A DNA stretch of 9,377 bases from Bacteroidales bacterium UBA755. Its GTDB lineage: Bacteria > Bacteroidota > Bacteroidia > Bacteroidales > UBA932. A program made the translations under genes and the position numbers. Location: positions 1 through 9,377 of the forward strand of contig DBKH01000097.1 of assembly GCA_002297815.1 (NCBI GenBank). The letters are read 5' to 3'. The notes beneath the pieces are model-generated. The model was not told the DNA's origin. It saw nothing but the letters and a program-made list of their open reading frames with translations, and made no database searches. Below are positions 1 through 6,682 of the stretch, in pieces (within the stretch, counting starts at the first letter, position 1; each line of letters opens with the position of its first letter).

Positions 1-19
1 CGCTTCGACAAGCTCAGCG
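1..19. repeat. Small dispersed-repeat-like hairpin, copy A
   Basis: Four-base complementary arms (CGCT at 1-4, AGCG at 16-19) enclose TCGACAAGCTC, the reverse complement of GAGCTTGTCGA. A second element at 5348-5375 has the same plan with the loop GAGCCTGTCGA. From memory, short palindromes with a GAGCYTGTCGA core are scattered in intergenic DNA of several bacterial groups, but I cannot confirm that for this genome. The copy is at the window edge and may extend left. Between it and position 212 I see no gene, and no promoter matching the Bacteroidota consensus. Confidence 0.5.
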
Positions 20-211
20 ACCCTAACTCAGTGGCTCCCACCCTCCTACCCCAAAGACCAATGCTCCTGTATGTCCCTGGCAAGTCTGAACTATGCGCAT
101 TGTGAAGCCAGCAGGCGTGCAGGCCTGATTATTGCTGGTACACGCTCCCCGTGATGAAGACGTTAGAGGGTATGAAAGGGATTGTGAAACTGACATAGAA
201 CAGAGTGGAAA

Positions 212-1585
212 GTGTTGGAGCTTGTTGAAGAATATATTATCAAATTCACGGACATCGTCTGCGGATGGCCGTTGTTTACACTTCTGATAGGAGGAGGAAT
301 ATTCCTGTTTATATATTCAAGAGCATTGCCGCTGAGGAAGTTGGGGATGGCGGTCAGCTCTCTGAAAATGAAGAAGAAAGGTGAGGGACAGGTCAGTTCC
401 TTTCAGGCGCTGATGAACACCATCAGCAGCACTGTGGGGATGGGCAATATCGCTGGAGTCGCCATAGCGCTATGTGTCGGTGGACCAGGTGCTATCTTCT
501 GGATGTGGGTCAGTGCCCTGCTTGGGATGGCGACAAAGTTCTTTGAGGGGACCCTCGCCATAATGTATAAAGGGAAAGATGACAAGGGAGTGGCACAAGG
601 AGGGCCTATGTTCGTCCTGACCGAAGGACTAGGCAAGAAGATGAGGCCGCTGGCCGTGATGTTCGCATTCTGCGCTCTGTTCAGTGGTCTCCCTGTGATG
701 CAGGCAAACCAACTCTCCGAGTCGTTATATTCAGTGATCCTTGAGCCGCTGGGAGTGCCGGAGTCAAGATGGGTGTTTCTGGTAATCGGCCTTATGATCG
801 GCGGCATAGTGAGTCTCGTCATTTTTGGCGGCATAAAACGCATCACGCAAGTTTCATCGAGGATAGTGCCGCTCATGGTCGGTTTTTATTTTCTGATGGT
901 GCTGGGCATCATGATTGCCTATTATGACCGTCTGCCAGCCGTGTTTGAGTCCATCATCGAAGGAGCTTTCTGCTGGAAAGCTGGCTTCGGAGCTTTCACC
1001 GCTGTGGCTCTGACCGGAGCGAGAAGGGCGATGTTCGTCAACGAGGCTGGTGTCGGGACGGCAGGGATGATGCACGGAGCTTCGATGAACGCTGAACCTG
1101 TGCGGGAGGGACTTGTGGCCATGCTTGGGCCAGCGATAGACTCAGGGCTTGTCTGCACCTTGTCAGCCATTCCGATGATCATGGCCGGTCTCTATAACAC
1201 AGACAGCATTAAGGGACTCACAATCGCGCTGAATTCGTACGACACCTTGATTCCGTTCGCTGGACGCTATCTGCTCGAGTTCGTCGTGGTAATCTTCGCC
1301 TTCTCAACGATGTTTTCATATTCCTACTACGGAACCATGTGCACATCTTACCTCTGGGGCACAAGGCACGCCCAGAAGTACCGCTACTTCTATGTCGCGA
1401 CAATCGTCATCGCAAGTGTCATCACCCTGGATGTCGCTGTCAGCGTAATGGACCTTGCCTTTGCCCTCATGGCCTTTCCGAACATGATCGCTGTCTTTGC
1501 CCTCTCCCCGAAGGTCATGAAAGAGGCTAGACGGTTCTTCAAGATGAACCGGCAGACGCTGGCTACTATGAAAAATGATGAATGA
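212..1585 (+). CDS. AGCS-family sodium:alanine/glycine-type symporter
   Basis: Inner-membrane secondary transporter predicted to import a small amino acid (alanine or glycine in characterised relatives) with Na+. The 457-residue product has the normal family length and many hydrophobic segments, starting at about residues 18-36. Family signatures seen are the STVGMGNIAGVA stretch (about 73-84), GGPGAIFWMWVSALLGM (about 90-106), GGPMF (130-134) and FVNEAGVGTAGMMHGA (275-290). The last is a variant of the usual SNEAGMGSAP motif, so the substrate is uncertain. No ATG start is available: an in-frame TGA lies at 191-193, so translation begins at GTG 212 or TTG 215. There is no strong ribosome binding site, although GTGGAAAG lies just upstream. 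The next gene follows after 44 bp on the same strand and is probably co-transcribed. The family call is firm; substrate and exact start are not. Confidence 0.92.
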   Translation: MLELVEEYIIKFTDIVCGWPLFTLLIGGGIFLFIYSRALPLRKLGMAVSSLKMKKKGEGQVSSFQALMNTISSTVGMGNIAGVAIALCVGGPGAIFWMWVSALLGMATKFFEGTLAIMYKGKDDKGVAQGGPMFVLTEGLGKKMRPLAVMFAFCALFSGLPVMQANQLSESLYSVILEPLGVPESRWVFLVIGLMIGGIVSLVIFGGIKRITQVSSRIVPLMVGFYFLMVLGIMIAYYDRLPAVFESIIEGAFCWKAGFGAFTAVALTGARRAMFVNEAGVGTAGMMHGASMNAEPVREGLVAMLGPAIDSGLVCTLSAIPMIMAGLYNTDSIKGLTIALNSYDTLIPFAGRYLLEFVVVIFAFSTMFSYSYYGTMCTSYLWGTRHAQKYRYFYVATIVIASVITLDVAVSVMDLAFALMAFPNMIAVFALSPKVMKEARRFFKMNRQTLATMKNDE

Positions 1586-1629
1586 GTTGTGTGCACTGAA
1601 GTAGGCGTGTATTCAAATAATATTCAGAA

Positions 1630-2163
1630 ATGGTTACTGATCAGTTGAAAGTAATACGCAAACAAATGTTCGACCAGATGGAGCAGAAATTGACGGAAGG
1701 CCGAACTCTGGAAGACAGTCTCTTCTACCATCACCACTCAGAGGATCGCATCGTGCTCTCCCATGCTTTGTTCTGGAGCATGACAAAACACCACAAAGGC
1801 AAGATGGCAAAAGAGAAATATTTCCTGCTTCTGAGGCAATACCAAGAAGAAATGCTTGACGCCTACCTCACTGAATCCGACTACTTCCCTGAGCTGCTGC
1901 GATACTGTAATATCCTTTATGAGACTTTACCCCAAATACTGCGCAGCCTGTACGATCTGCGTAATGACAAAGATGCCAGAAAACTAGCTGCTACCGCAAT
2001 CGTTGCCGCTGGTTACGGAGGAGACATGCCAGACGCACTTGCCGACGAGTTGCTCGACGACATGGACTTTCTTTTCAACCGGGTTAAATGCCGGAAGATA
2101 GAACAACTTCTCCCTACGCTGAACAATATGGTGGAATCAGAGCAAGGTTTGTTCAGGCGTTGA
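1630..2163 (+). CDS. Hypothetical protein, 177 residues, downstream of the symporter
   Basis: I do not recognise this protein. It has no signal peptide, no hydrophobic segment long enough to span a membrane, and no nucleotide-binding or metal-binding motif I can name. The composition is charged and suggests a mostly helical cytoplasmic protein. Visible oddities are a histidine run (HHH at about 34-36, then H45) and an acidic patch, DELLDDMD (about 138-145). The C-terminus is basic (GLFRR). The start ATG lies 44 bp after the symporter stop with no terminator between, so the two probably share a transcript. That could mean a linked role, but nothing in the sequence demonstrates it. It ends 18 bp before a hairpin belonging to an opposite-strand transcription unit. 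Confidence 0.75.
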   Translation: MVTDQLKVIRKQMFDQMEQKLTEGRTLEDSLFYHHHSEDRIVLSHALFWSMTKHHKGKMAKEKYFLLLRQYQEEMLDAYLTESDYFPELLRYCNILYETLPQILRSLYDLRNDKDARKLAATAIVAAGYGGDMPDALADELLDDMDFLFNRVKCRKIEQLLPTLNNMVESEQGLFRR

Positions 2164-2181
2164 ATAGAAGCATAACCGCAA

Positions 2182-2211
2182 GGAGGCATCCTTCTGACGA
2201 AAGACACCTCC
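2182..2211 (-). other. Long RNA hairpin, copy 1 (minus-strand transcript)
   Basis: Read on the minus strand, GGAGGTGTCTTTC and GAAGGATGCCTCC pair at all 13 positions around the loop GTCA, using G-U pairs. On the plus strand those G-U pairs become A-C mismatches, so the structure belongs to minus-strand RNA. Similar hairpins lie at 6598-6629 and 8086-8117. No U-tract follows, so it is not a textbook intrinsic terminator. It may mark the 3' end of the small-ORF transcript, which converges on the gene ending at 2163. Confidence 0.7.
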
Positions 2212-2237
2212 CATTGGCAGCGCGGATGCGATAAGAC

Positions 2238-2253
2238 ACCAGCCGAAGCTGGT
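2238..2253 (-). other. C(UUCG)G tetraloop hairpin, copy 1
   Basis: On the minus strand ACCAGC and GCTGGT pair around TTCG, giving a C(UUCG)G tetraloop, an exceptionally stable RNA loop. The plus-strand version would carry the loop CGAA and lack that stability. It lies 14 bases past the stop codon of the 47-residue ORF. The copy at 6655-6670 keeps the stem with one U-G wobble. Confidence 0.65.
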
Positions 2254-2266
2254 CGTAGGTTACGAA

Positions 2267-2410
2267 CTAAAGTTCCCTATTCTTTCGAACGTATCCTTTG
2301 ACAAGTTCTTTCTTCCCATTGCGGTGCCTCACATAAGGCGCCACTTTGGTTTGCTTGGTCTTTTCGCAGTCTAAGCGAATCTCAAGCCTCACAATGATAA
2401 CCTTTTTCAT
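2267..2410 (-). CDS. Small basic protein of unknown function, 47 residues
   Basis: This complete ORF reads ATG to TAG on the minus strand and encodes 47 residues rich in Lys and Arg. It begins MKKVIIVRLEIRLDCEKT and ends NGKKELVKGYVRKNREL. An in-frame TAA lies three codons upstream of the ATG, which fixes the start. There is no Shine-Dalgarno, which is common in this phylum. Support for a real gene comes from its upstream promoter, leader peptide and terminator, and from a second copy of its last 17 codons at 6683-6738. Both nucleotide differences inside that shared coding part change only the third base of Gly codons. The C-terminal pattern P-Y-V-R-x-R-N-G-K...V-K-G-Y-x-R resembles tails of other short basic Bacteroidota proteins I remember, but no function follows from that. 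There is no signal peptide or membrane segment; binding to RNA or DNA is possible but speculative. Confidence 0.65.
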   Translation of the reverse strand: MKKVIIVRLEIRLDCEKTKQTKVAPYVRHRNGKKELVKGYVRKNREL

Positions 2411-2468
2411 TTTGCATTATAATTTCATTGAGTATTAGGAGGAGTGGAAATGCTAGTCATCCTGCTGT

Positions 2469-2510
2469 AAAAAGCAAGAAGAGCAGCCGATAGGGACGGC
2501 CACTCTTCTT
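2469..2510 (-). terminator. Intrinsic terminator/attenuator between leader peptide and small ORF
   Basis: On the minus strand AAGAAGAGTGGCCG and CGGCTGCTCTTCTT pair at all 14 positions around a 7-base loop, followed by GC and five T. The tandem U-G/G-U pairs become C-A mismatches on the plus strand, so it works only for minus-strand RNA. The last two bases of the leader stop codon are the first two of the 5' arm. A ribosome at that stop would therefore block hairpin formation, as in transcription attenuation. Confidence 0.8.
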
Positions 2511-2529
2511 AGAGTTCAAAGGTTATCAT
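2509..2529 (-). CDS. Putative six-residue leader peptide (MITFEL)
   Basis: This very short ORF has ATG at 2529, six sense codons, and TAA at 2511-2509. It has the best ribosome binding site in the window, GAGGAGA directly before the ATG. It sits about 25 bases after the predicted transcription start, and its stop codon overlaps the 5' arm of an intrinsic terminator. I infer a regulatory leader peptide rather than a functional product. The codons show no repeated amino acid that would name a sensed metabolite. Its start region AATGATAACCTTT is perfectly complementary to codons 2-6 of the downstream small ORF. Confidence 0.55.
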   Translation of the reverse strand: MITFEL

Positions 2530-2560
2530 TCTCCTCAACCCGTCAATCATAATGTTGACG

Positions 2561-2590
2561 CAAATATAAGGACTTTTCTTGAGAGTCAAC
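2561..2590 (-). promoter_or_regulatory. Bacteroidota-type promoter for the leader/small-ORF unit
   Basis: On the minus strand TATATTTG (2568-2561) is a perfect TAnnTTTG -7 element. The -33 element is GTTG (2590-2587), separated by 18 bases. That is slightly shorter than the 20 bases of the other two promoters in this window. Transcription would begin near 2553 and run toward the leader peptide. Confidence 0.65.
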
Positions 2591-2918
2591 GCTTTTCGCA
2601 ATGAAAAAAAATGCAGATCTCGAAATGACACCTCTGCGACTTCTTCGGGGATATGGCGACAGGCGGCAGGAAGCATCTCGCCCATCAAAAACTGTCATCG
2701 GTCTCCCAAAAAAAGAGAAAAGTAATCAACAAAAAAACAAAAACAGATCATGGTTGGCCTGGCAACAGGTCGAGCGGACGCTATGTCTCTAACATTGAAC
2801 CTAATCCAAAATTTAACCGACAACCACTAACTAAGCGAATACAGATAAAGGGCTGACAATGAGTCGTGTTCGGATTTCAACTGGCAAAAGATATATCAAT
2901 TTAAAATAATAATCTACA
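2591..2918. other. Intergenic region before the fnl operon; no convincing gene
   Basis: This 328-bp stretch includes an A-rich tract (about 2706-2748). A 63-codon plus-strand ORF at 2601-2792 is not supported by composition or a recognisable product. No TAnnTTTG promoter lies close before 2919, so the sugar-nucleotide operon may use a diverged promoter or one further upstream. A small hairpin, CCTG-GCAA-CAGG (about 2758-2769), is visible without a clear role. Confidence 0.5.
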
Positions 2919-4010
2919 ATGAGCGTTTTTGAGAATAAGGTCCTCCTGATTACAGGGGGAACCGGAAGCTTCGGCAATGCCGTGCTCCGCAGATTCCTTG
3001 ACAGCGACATCAAGGAAATAAGAATATTCAGCCGCGATGAGAAGAAGCAGGACGACATGCGTCATTTTCTTCAGGCCAACCGTTCGGACATTGCCCACAA
3101 GGTCAAGTTTTACATAGGCAACGTCAGGAATCGCGAAGCTGTGGATTTTGTGATGTCAGGAGTTGATTATGTTTTCTCAGCAGCAGCCTTGAAACAGGTG
3201 CCTTCCTGCGAGTTCTTCCCGATGGAGGCTACAAGGACCAACGTAGAAGGCACCAACAACGTCCTGCTCTCGGCAATTGAACACGAGGTCAAGAACGTGG
3301 TCGTGCTTTCAACGGACAAAGCTGCCTATCCAATCAACGCGATGGGCATCAGTAAGGCATTGATGGAAAAGGTTGCGACAGCCAAAGGACGTGAGCTTGG
3401 AGAGAAGGCAAAGACAACCATCTGCTGCACACGTTACGGCAATGTCATGGCATCCAGAGGATCAGTTATACCGCTTTGGGTAGAACAGATGATGGAAGGG
3501 AAGCCTATAACCATCACAGATCCAAATATGACCCGCTTTATGATGACCTTGGACGATGCCGTTGATCTCGTTGTCTATGCATTCACACATGCCCATAATG
3601 GAGACCTATTCGTTCAGAAAGCACCAGCAGCGACTCTAATGACACTCGCCACAGCACTTAAGGAAATATATTCAAAAGTCAACCCAAGATACGGTGAAAC
3701 GGAGGTAAAGGTCATAGGCACACGCCATGGCGAGAAACTCTACGAGACTCTCGTCACAAGAGAAGAAATGGCACGCGCGATTGACATGGGCAATTATTTC
3801 CGAATTCCTTGTGACACCCGTGACCTCAACTACGACAAATTCTTCACCGAAGGCAACACCGACATGACTAAAATCGAGGACTATCACTCACACAACACCC
3901 GGCGACTCGACATTGACGGGATGAAAGAGCAGCTGATGCGTCTTCGCTTCATCCAAGAGGACCTTGGTCTTATCCCTCATGCCAAGACTCGCGACATCAG
4001 GTCTGAATAA
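2919..4010 (+). CDS. fnlA: UDP-GlcNAc 4,6-dehydratase / 5-epimerase (FnlA/WbjB/CapE type)
   Basis: First enzyme of UDP-N-acetyl-L-fucosamine synthesis. In the family it converts UDP-GlcNAc to 4-keto-6-deoxy sugar nucleotides with epimerisation, in the cytoplasm with bound NADP. The 363-residue product is an extended short-chain dehydrogenase. It has a Rossmann TGGTGSFG motif (12-19), STDKA with the Asp-Lys pair at 133-134, and AMGISK, where Met142-xxx-Lys146 replaces the usual Tyr-xxx-Lys. That replacement is a known mark of this dehydratase group. Downstream signatures are TRYGNVMASRGSVIPL (171-186), DPNMTRFMM (201-209) and RHGEKLYETL (269-278). Length is about normal for the group. The two following genes are the next steps of the pathway, which separates it from the related PseB. 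The start ATG follows an AT-rich leader without Shine-Dalgarno. Confidence 0.93.
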   Translation: MSVFENKVLLITGGTGSFGNAVLRRFLDSDIKEIRIFSRDEKKQDDMRHFLQANRSDIAHKVKFYIGNVRNREAVDFVMSGVDYVFSAAALKQVPSCEFFPMEATRTNVEGTNNVLLSAIEHEVKNVVVLSTDKAAYPINAMGISKALMEKVATAKGRELGEKAKTTICCTRYGNVMASRGSVIPLWVEQMMEGKPITITDPNMTRFMMTLDDAVDLVVYAFTHAHNGDLFVQKAPAATLMTLATALKEIYSKVNPRYGETEVKVIGTRHGEKLYETLVTREEMARAIDMGNYFRIPCDTRDLNYDKFFTEGNTDMTKIEDYHSHNTRRLDIDGMKEQLMRLRFIQEDLGLIPHAKTRDIRSE

Positions 4011-4061
4011 AAGAGACCTCTTCCCTTTCACTTAACCGACTACCTAATAAAAATCAATCCA

Positions 4062-5312
4062 ATGAATATACTGGTGACCGGTGCCAAAGGCTTTGTCGGT
4101 CGTAATCTCTGCGCGCAGCTGAACAACATAAAAGACGGCAAGGCACGCTGCTACGGAATAGCTTCCTCAACCTCAGAGACAGAAACAAAGATCACCGAGG
4201 TTTATGAATATGACATCGACTCTACATCGGAACAGTTGGACGAGTACTGCCGCAAGGCTGACTTTGTCTTCAACCTCGCAGGTGTCAATCGCCCAAAAGA
4301 TCAAGCGGAGTTCATGGCTGGCAACTTCGGTTTCGCATCCACTCTTCTGGAAACGTTGAAAAAGCACAAAAACACTTGCCCAGTAATGCTTTCCAGTTCA
4401 ATCCAGGCGACTCTTTCTGGCCGTTTCGGGGACAGTGAATATGGCCGAAGCAAAAAAGCCGGAGAGGATCTATTTTTCCAGTACGGTGAAGAAACTGGCG
4501 CGAATGTCTTGGTTTACCGCTTTCCGAATCTTTACGGTAAATGGTGTCGCCCGAACTACAACAGCGCCATCGCGACATTCTGCTACAACATCGCCAATGA
4601 CCTGCCGATCACCATCAATGACTCATCCGTAGAGCTTGAACTTCTCTACATAGATGACCTTGTGGACGAGATGATCTCCGCTTTGAAAGGTGATGAGCAT
4701 CACTGCGAATTCAACGGAGTGGAAACCGTATTCACAAACAGCGGACGTTACTGTGGAGTACCCGTGACAAACAAGATTACACTAGGAGAGATTGTCCGTC
4801 TCTTGAATGTGTTTCATGACCAGGCCAAAACGCTGATGATGCCAGAAATCCCACACGGTTCCTTCGCAAAGAAGTTGTACTCAACCTATCTTAGTTACCT
4901 GCCAAAAGAGAAAGTAGCATATTCTCTGAAAATGAACACAGATGAACGAGGAAGTTTTACCGAACTTTTAAGAACGGCAAACTGCGGCCAATTCAGCGTG
5001 AATATTTCCAAACCAGGGATAACGAAAGGCCAGCACTGGCACAACACCAAATGGGAATTCTTCATTGTAGTTTCTGGTCACGGCCTTATTCAAGAAAGAA
5101 AAGAAGGACTTGATGCTGATGGCAATCCATACCCGATTATAGAATTCGAGGTCAGCGGTGAAAACATACAGGCTGTACATGCTTTACCGGGTTACACCCA
5201 CAACATCATCAACCTCTCCCCCTCCGAAAATCTCGTGACATTGATCTGGGCCAACGAACTGTTTGACCCGAACCGTCCAGACACATATTTCGATCCAGTA
5301 GAAGAGAAATAG
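4062..5312 (+). CDS. fnlB: UDP-sugar C4 reductase, SDR-cupin fusion (FnlB/WbjC/CapF type)
   Basis: Second enzyme of the pathway. In characterised relatives it reduces the 4-keto intermediate to UDP-2-acetamido-2,6-dideoxy-L-talose, with the cupin part acting on an earlier epimerisation. The 416-residue protein begins with a nucleotide-binding SDR domain (VTGAKGFVGRNL at 5-16, Tyr127-xxx-Lys131). It ends with a cupin (about 295-416). Cupin metal ligands are visible in the G-x5-HxH-x4-E arrangement: Gly319, His325, His327, Glu332, and His380 in PGYTH. From memory the staphylococcal CapF is about 370 residues, so this one is some 45 longer. The extra length may lie around 212-240 and 345-370. 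It starts 51 bp after fnlA on the same strand and is very probably co-transcribed. Confidence 0.93.
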   Translation: MNILVTGAKGFVGRNLCAQLNNIKDGKARCYGIASSTSETETKITEVYEYDIDSTSEQLDEYCRKADFVFNLAGVNRPKDQAEFMAGNFGFASTLLETLKKHKNTCPVMLSSSIQATLSGRFGDSEYGRSKKAGEDLFFQYGEETGANVLVYRFPNLYGKWCRPNYNSAIATFCYNIANDLPITINDSSVELELLYIDDLVDEMISALKGDEHHCEFNGVETVFTNSGRYCGVPVTNKITLGEIVRLLNVFHDQAKTLMMPEIPHGSFAKKLYSTYLSYLPKEKVAYSLKMNTDERGSFTELLRTANCGQFSVNISKPGITKGQHWHNTKWEFFIVVSGHGLIQERKEGLDADGNPYPIIEFEVSGENIQAVHALPGYTHNIINLSPSENLVTLIWANELFDPNRPDTYFDPVEEK

Positions 5313-5347
5313 GGCCAGACTGGACAATTGACAAGATTATTTAAAAA

Positions 5348-5375
5348 GTGGTCCCTGAGCCTGTCGAAGGGCCAC
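5348..5375. repeat. Small dispersed-repeat-like hairpin, copy B
   Basis: The arms GTGG (5348-5351) with CCAC (5372-5375), and CCCT (5353-5356) with AGGG (5368-5371), enclose GAGCCTGTCGA, with one bulged T. It matches the plan of the element at 1-19 in the opposite orientation. It occupies the fnlB-fnlC gap, directly upstream of the fnlC ribosome binding site. Its presence shows that an upstream in-frame GTG at 5348 is not the gene start. Confidence 0.6.
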
Positions 5376-5389
5376 CAACAATAGGAAAC

Positions 5390-6586
5390 ATGCAAACAGA
5401 ACATAAAACACCGAGATTCGACTACTCGGACATACATTTCAAGGATAACGGCAAACTGAAACTGGCAATAGTGGTAGGCACCCGTCCTGAAATAATACGT
5501 TTGGCGGCAGTGATCACAAAGTGCCGAAAATATTTCGACGTGATTCTAGTCCACACCGGCCAGAATTACGACTACAACCTCAACGGCATATTCTTCAAAG
5601 ATTTGAAACTATCTGAGCCAGAAGTTTATATGGACGCTGTAGGGGATGACCTCGGAGCCACCTGCGGAAACATCATCAACTGCTCCTACAAGCTGTTCGC
5701 CCAGACAAAGCCAGACGCTGTTCTTGTGCTCGGAGACACGAACTCGTGCCTCTCCGTAATCGGAGCCAAGAGGCTGCATATTCCCATCTTCCACATGGAG
5801 GCCGGAAACCGATGCAAAGACGAGTGCTTGCCGGAAGAAACTAACCGCCGCATAGTGGACATCATATCAGATGTTAATCTTGCATATTCAGAGCATGCGA
5901 GAAGGTACCTCGCTGAATGCGGGCTACCAAAGGAACGGACATACGTGACTGGCTCACCTATGGCCGAAGTACTGCATCAAAACCTTGCCGAAATAGAGGC
6001 CTCGGATATTCATAAACGATTGGGATTAGATAAGGGAAAGTATATTCTTCTATCCGCCCACCGCGAGGAGAACATCGACACCGAGAGTAACTTCCGGAGT
6101 CTTTTTACCGCCATCAACAAGATGGCAGAAAAGTATGACATGCCAATCCTATACAGTTGCCATCCAAGATCGCGCAAACGCCTTGAGCAAAGCGGCTTCA
6201 ATCTCGATCACCGCGTGATTCAGCATGAGCCGCTCGGATTCCACGACTACAACTGCCTTCAGATGTACGCTTTCGCTGTAGTTAGCGACAGTGGTACCCT
6301 GCCAGAGGAGAGTAGTTACTTTACGAGCATCGGCCACCCGTTCCCGGCCATCTGCATCCGCACCAGCACCGAGCGCCCCGAAGCTCTTGACAAGGCCTGC
6401 TTCATCCTCGCTGGCATCGATGAGAAGAATCTCCTGCAGGCCGTTGACACCACCATCGAAATGAACAGCCACGGTGATTTCGGTCTTCCTGTCCCTGACT
6501 ACACCGACGAGAACGTCTCCACAAAGGTCGTCAAGATCATCCAGTCCTACACAGGCATAGTCAACAAGATGGTCTGGAGGAAGTGA
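5390..6586 (+). CDS. fnlC: UDP-N-acetylglucosamine 2-epimerase family, UDP-L-FucNAc-forming (FnlC/WbjD/CapG type)
   Basis: Third enzyme: C2 epimerisation giving UDP-N-acetyl-L-fucosamine, a precursor for capsule or O-antigen. It is a non-hydrolysing 2-epimerase with the two-domain GT-B-like fold. Family motifs in the 398-residue product are VVGTRPEIIRLA (28-39), HTGQNYD (55-61), LGDTNS (114-119), HMEAGNRC (135-142), PEETNRRIVD (148-157), TGSP (187-190), SAHREEN (222-228), SCHPRSRKRL (256-265) and VSDSGTLPEES (298-308). The expected acidic and His active-site residues are therefore present (Asp116, Glu137, Glu149/150, His224). I chose ATG 5390 because AGGAAAC lies just before it. The longer reading from 5348 would translate a repeat hairpin. 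The family alone includes WecB-like enzymes; the specific role rests on the two genes upstream. Confidence 0.9.
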   Translation: MQTEHKTPRFDYSDIHFKDNGKLKLAIVVGTRPEIIRLAAVITKCRKYFDVILVHTGQNYDYNLNGIFFKDLKLSEPEVYMDAVGDDLGATCGNIINCSYKLFAQTKPDAVLVLGDTNSCLSVIGAKRLHIPIFHMEAGNRCKDECLPEETNRRIVDIISDVNLAYSEHARRYLAECGLPKERTYVTGSPMAEVLHQNLAEIEASDIHKRLGLDKGKYILLSAHREENIDTESNFRSLFTAINKMAEKYDMPILYSCHPRSRKRLEQSGFNLDHRVIQHEPLGFHDYNCLQMYAFAVVSDSGTLPEESSYFTSIGHPFPAICIRTSTERPEALDKACFILAGIDEKNLLQAVDTTIEMNSHGDFGLPVPDYTDENVSTKVVKIIQSYTGIVNKMVWRK

Positions 6587-6597
6587 CACAAGCCGCA

Positions 6598-6629
6598 GAA
6601 AGGCATCTTTCTGACGAAAGACACCTCCC
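6598..6629 (-). other. Long RNA hairpin, copy 2 (minus-strand transcript)
   Basis: On the minus strand GGGAGGTGTCTTTC pairs at all 14 positions with GAAAGATGCCTTTC around the loop GTCA. Compared with copy 1, one U-G pair has become U-A and two G-C pairs have become G-U, so differences preserve pairing. It lies 12 bases after the fnlC stop, on the opposite strand. Confidence 0.7.
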
Positions 6630-6654
6630 CTTGGCAGCGCAGATGCGATAAGAC

Positions 6655-6670
6655 ACCAGCCGAAGCTGAT
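6655..6670 (-). other. C(UUCG)G tetraloop hairpin, copy 2
   Basis: On the minus strand ATCAGC pairs with GCTGGT around TTCG. The C-to-T change relative to the copy at 2238-2253 gives a U-G wobble, which would be an A-C mismatch on the plus strand. The tetraloop itself is unchanged. Confidence 0.55.
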
Positions 6671-6682
6671 CATGGTCACGAA

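Larger units (their letters stand above)
2176..2322. repeat. 147-bp direct repeat, copy 1 (left of the fnl operon)
   Basis: This segment matches 6593-6738 in the same orientation, with about eleven mismatches and one single-base gap counted by eye (about 92% identity). It covers, read on the minus strand, the last 17 sense codons and the stop of the 47-residue ORF, a UUCG-type hairpin, and a long G-U-containing hairpin. Similarity stops sharply after GC at 2321-2322. The two copies bracket the three UDP-sugar genes. Confidence 0.9.

Noticed and set aside
403..876. 157-codon minus-strand reading frame opposite the symporter
   Set aside because: It is fully antisense to conserved membrane-protein sequence, and its product has a shadow-like composition without domains.
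2393..2530. Firm call of a site-specific invertible promoter
   Set aside because: The 13-bp inverted repeats enclose the terminator but not the promoter, and no invertase gene is nearby; kept only as an alternative explanation.
2614..2639. Possible minus-strand terminator (GCAGA/TCTGC with a T-run)
   Set aside because: The stem is only about five base pairs with a long loop, and no transcript that it would end is evident.
2601..2792. 63-codon plus-strand ORF (and an overlapping 67-codon one) before fnlA
   Set aside because: The product is low-complexity and Lys/Asn/Gln-rich through an A-rich tract, two overlapping frames are equally open, and no promoter or ribosome site is seen.
5348..5389. 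Longer N-terminus for fnlC starting at GTG 5348
   Set aside because: The extra 14 codons translate a repeat hairpin; ATG 5390 has AGGAAAC directly upstream and gives a normal family N-terminus.
6149..6679. 176-codon minus-strand reading frame opposite fnlC
   Set aside because: It lies mainly antisense to a clearly conserved gene, has no promoter or ribosome site, and its translation has no recognisable motif; a shadow of codon bias.
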